From SZUA-584 sp964441275 (GTDB lineage Bacteria; Bacillota; Clostridia; Christensenellales; SZUA-584), in assembly GCA_964441275.1 (NCBI GenBank), contig CAYTUG010000002.1, positions 84,027 to 148,026 on the forward strand: a stretch of 64,000 bases of DNA. The letters run 5' to 3'. Positions 61,728-64,000 of the stretch are shown here, piece after piece; within the stretch, counting starts at the first letter, position 1; each line of letters starts with the position of its first letter. The notes beneath the pieces were generated by a model. The model ran no database searches, had not been told where the DNA came from, and saw only the letters and a list, made by a program, of their open reading frames with translations. Made by a program: the position numbers and the translations under genes.

Positions 61728-62251
61728 AGCAGGGCACCTGCGTACCACAGTATTCGGTTTTCATTTCTATGCGCGAACCGCGCAGAATTGCTTTCCGCCG
61801 CCCTTGTTACTTCACCCGCTTCATTTTCACCTTTTAAATAGTAGCATAGTAAACTGATCGCGGTCAATTTACATCCGCTCGTATTGTCTATGTTGTCAAA
61901 TGATATGTTACACTTTGGGCGAAAATCCAGTCCCAATACTTGAGAAAAGATTTGATAGCGAATATCAGTAACGATGAATAAACACTCATAGCGCTTCCTA
62001 TGGAGCTTTTTTACCCTTTGGCAAATCGGGATGTTCATAACGGATAACGTATCCAAAAGAAGTCGGACAGCGCTAATGAGAGAACTAACAAAATTGTAGC
62101 CGGATTTTTTACCCTGCCCATTTTAGTTTCTTGCGTGCCGAAAAGGTCGGTTACAGAAGTGAGAATAAACGCTTATATTATTTGAGAAAATACTTAAACC
62201 GCCGCAATAAAAATTTAGACATTGACAAATCTCTTCCAAAAGCGTACTCGC
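61728..62251. other. Decayed region with an IS-end copy
   Basis: No intact gene is supported; a 112-codon minus frame (61718-62056) lacks a ribosome site. Bases 61891-61922 are an inverted, imperfect copy of the IS481-like right end at 49202-49233. Confidence 0.5.
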
Positions 62252-62326
62252 TCATATGCCCAAGCCAACGATGAAATAAAGGCCGACAAACAATAAAATA
62301 AACCCAGCCGCAACAAGCTTTTTCAT
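62252..62326 (-). CDS. 24-residue hydrophobic peptide
   Basis: A short minus-strand frame encodes MKKLVAAGFILLFVGLYFIV plus four residues, a Lys-flanked single membrane helix. AAAGGGG lies seven to eight bases before the ATG (62324-62326), a good ribosome site. Possible -10 sequences lie near 62370-62375. It could be a small membrane regulator or a type I toxin-like peptide; no antisense RNA was identified. It stands alone between decayed sequence and the PFL gene. Confidence 0.5.
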   Translation of the reverse strand: MKKLVAAGFILLFVGLYFIVGLGI

Positions 62327-62572
62327 TTCGCTTTCCCCTTTCTTCATATGAGACAAATAATACTTTTCTTAATATATAATCGCATTTTTTTGGTATTAGT
62401 AAACACCAAAGACAATGATTTAATCTACTTTTAAACAAATATTCTTATTGGTCATAATTACGAAACATTTACTAAAAATTTGTGCTAAAATTAATGATAG
62501 ATTATAATACTTCTGTTAATATGAAGGCTGCGGCGGTAAATATTTCTGTTTGTCTTTATGGAGGGCTGATGC

Positions 62573-63931
62573 ATGATTTCTAAACACGAGGTGCTTGAAA
62601 CAATCAAAATGATAGATACCGAAAATCTTGATGTGCGCACAATAACCATGGGCATATCGCTGCGCGATTGCATTAGCACCGGCGCCAAAGTTTGCTGTGA
62701 AAAAATAAAAAGCAAAATATATTCTAAAGCAAAAAATCTTGTACGAGTAGGGGAAGATATTGAACGGGAATTCGGTGTGCCTATAGTAAATAAAAGGATT
62801 TCAGTAACCCCGATATCAGAGGTTGCGGCAAGCACCGGCCTTTCCGATTACACTGTTTTCGCAATTGCTCTCGAGCAGGCTGCGCAAGATACCGGGGTAA
62901 ACTTTATCGGCGGGTTCGGCGCGCTTGTGCATAAAGGCGAAACAAACAGCGATTCAATTCTTATCTCATCTATCCCTTCGGCGCTCTCGTCCACAAATCG
63001 AGTATGTGCATTTGTAAATGTTGCGAGCACCCGCACGGGAATAAATATGAATGCTGTAGCAAAGGTAGGAAGCATATTAAAGCAAACCGCGCAGCTAACA
63101 CAAAAAAACGGTGGAATAGGATGTGCAAAAATAGTAACTTTCGCCAACGCGATTGAAGATAACCCATTTATGGCGGGCGCTTTTTGCGGAGCCGGGGAAC
63201 CCGAATGTGCAATAAACGTGGGGGTTAGCGGGCCGGGCGTGGTTAAATCTGCGCTATCAAAGGTTAAAGGGGCAAGTTTCGACGTTGTTGCCGAAACCGT
63301 TAAAAAGACAGCGTTTCGCGTTACACGCGTTGGTCAGCTTGTCGCACAGCAGGCTTCGCAACGCCTTGGAATACCTTTCGGGATTGTTGATTTGTCGCTT
63401 GCTCCAACCCCTGCTATAGGGGACAGCGTTGCCCGCATAATAGAAGAAATCGGGGTTGATGTTTGCGGTATGCCCGGCACCACCACCGCGCTTGCGCTGC
63501 TAAACGATGCCGTGAAAAAAGGCGGCCTTATGGCGTCTTCCCATGTAGGCGGGCTTTCCGGCGCATTCATTCCAATAAGTGAAGACGAAGGCATGATGGA
63601 AGCTGTCAAAAAGGGGGTGCTTACCCTTTCCAAGCTTGAGGCGATGACCGCCGTGTGTTCGGTCGGGCTTGATATGATTGCGGTTCCCGGGGATACGCCC
63701 GATTGTGTGCTATCGGCTATAATCGCAGACGAAGCCGCGATAGGCGTTGTCAACGGCAAAACTACGGGGGTGCGCATCATCCCTGTCCCGAACGCAAAAG
63801 TCGGGCAATGCATAGAATACGGCGGGCTTCTTGGAAGTGCAATAGTTATGGACGTGGGAAAAAGCGGTTGCGAGCGGTTAATTGCAAGAGGCGGGCGCAT
63901 TCCTGCGCCGCTTGCCGGTATCAGAAACTGA
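62573..63931 (+). CDS. PFL-family (UPF0210/DUF711) protein
   Basis: A 452-residue member of the UPF0210 group. It opens EVLETIKMIDTENLDVRTITMGISLRDC, with INMNAVAKVGSILKQTAQLT, CAKIVTFANAIEDNPFMAGAF, SLAPTPAIGDSVARIIEEIG and VSGPGVVKSAL typical. The fold resembles pyruvate formate-lyase; no function is proven. In most Firmicutes a UPF0237 ACT-domain gene sits directly upstream; none is present here. GGAGG precedes the ATG. Only 13 bases separate its stop from an IS30 end. Confidence 0.92.
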   Translation: MISKHEVLETIKMIDTENLDVRTITMGISLRDCISTGAKVCCEKIKSKIYSKAKNLVRVGEDIEREFGVPIVNKRISVTPISEVAASTGLSDYTVFAIALEQAAQDTGVNFIGGFGALVHKGETNSDSILISSIPSALSSTNRVCAFVNVASTRTGINMNAVAKVGSILKQTAQLTQKNGGIGCAKIVTFANAIEDNPFMAGAFCGAGEPECAINVGVSGPGVVKSALSKVKGASFDVVAETVKKTAFRVTRVGQLVAQQASQRLGIPFGIVDLSLAPTPAIGDSVARIIEEIGVDVCGMPGTTTALALLNDAVKKGGLMASSHVGGLSGAFIPISEDEGMMEAVKKGVLTLSKLEAMTAVCSVGLDMIAVPGDTPDCVLSAIIADEAAIGVVNGKTTGVRIIPVPNAKVGQCIEYGGLLGSAIVMDVGKSGCERLIARGGRIPAPLAGIRN

Positions 63932-63944
63932 GCTTAACGCAACA

Positions 63945-64000
63945 TGGCAAGTTGTAAAATGAATTGCCCAAAATAAAAAGAAAATGACCCATCAAGGTCA
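63945..64000 (+). mobile_element. Left end of a second IS30-family copy (runs off window)
   Basis: This stretch repeats 48251-48305 in the same orientation, with a handful of substitutions and one extra base. The transposase would lie beyond the window. Together with the first copy it brackets the 15.7-kb accessory region. Confidence 0.85.

Noticed and set aside
61718..62056. A 112-codon minus-strand gene
   Set aside because: No ribosome site and no recognisable family; it runs through an IS-end copy.
48251..64000. A functional composite transposon
   Set aside because: The left IS30 transposase is truncated and frameshifted, so it cannot mobilise the segment itself; only recombination between repeats is plausible on this evidence.
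1..64000. CRISPR arrays, tRNA or rRNA genes
   Set aside because: I looked for regular short repeats and for tRNA T-arm signatures on both strands and found none.

Overview
The window comes from a chromosome of an anaerobic Firmicute, most likely a member of Clostridia. The evidence is the gene content: CdaA-CdaR, FloA-NfeD, a DnaD/DnaI-type helicase-loading pair, CinA, a ribosomal rpsF-ssb-rpsR operon, strong GGAGG ribosome sites and many TTG/GTG starts. Rubrerythrin, superoxide reductase, a Fur/PerR regulator and the ferredoxin-linked NfnAB transhydrogenase indicate an oxygen-sensitive metabolism. No rRNA, tRNA or CRISPR array was seen, and the species is not identifiable from what I can see.

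Layout. 0-1.4 kb: start of an unknown membrane protein, then rpsF-ssb-rpsR. 1.4-3.6 kb: an apparently inserted block with a WG-repeat lipoprotein between two near-identical inverted repeats. 3.6-10 kb: a tightly overlapped minus-strand run, nadA-nadB-nadC-aconitase-two half-size chromate transporters. 10-16.6 kb: sodium/solute symporter, NlpC/P60 wall hydrolase, perR-superoxide reductase-rubrerythrin, and the nfeD/zinc-ribbon/floA membrane-domain operon. 17-26 kb: dnaD-dnaI, pepF, a TIM-barrel isomerase, a beta-propeller protein, cinA. 26-32 kb: peroxiredoxin, a polar amino-acid ABC importer, tag, hisC, cysK. 32-45.8 kb: a P-loop ATPase, cdaR-cdaA, two overlapping family-4 uracil-DNA glycosylase paralogues with an L,D-transpeptidase lipoprotein, tkt, a YugP-like protease, a Gx transporter/NusG-II/ApbE cluster, and an SOS-controlled dinB. 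45.8-48 kb: nfnAB.

48.25-64 kb is an accessory region. It opens with a broken IS30-family end and closes at the window edge with a second, nearly identical, same-orientation IS30 end. Between them lies a complete sugar-use module: a GH36 alpha-galactosidase, a CUT1-type ABC importer with its own ATPase, and a YesM/YesN two-component pair. Beside it is a graveyard of fragments (IS481-like and IS1182/IS5-like transposases, a serine recombinase tail, the tail of a 23S rRNA uracil methyltransferase), a six-helix membrane protein, a 24-residue hydrophobic peptide gene, and a PFL/UPF0210 gene without its usual ACT partner.

Regulatory signals read directly include TTGNNN-17-TANNNT promoters; a perfect 14-bp LexA box at dinB; an inverted repeat over the predicted perR start site; and three genes whose ATG lies exactly six bases after a -10 box with no Shine-Dalgarno sequence, implying leaderless transcripts. 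I found no clearly new multi-gene system. The best leads are the glycosylase paralogue that has lost all iron-sulphur cysteines, the leaderless-gene pattern, the IS-bounded sugar island, and the unlisted 24-residue gene.
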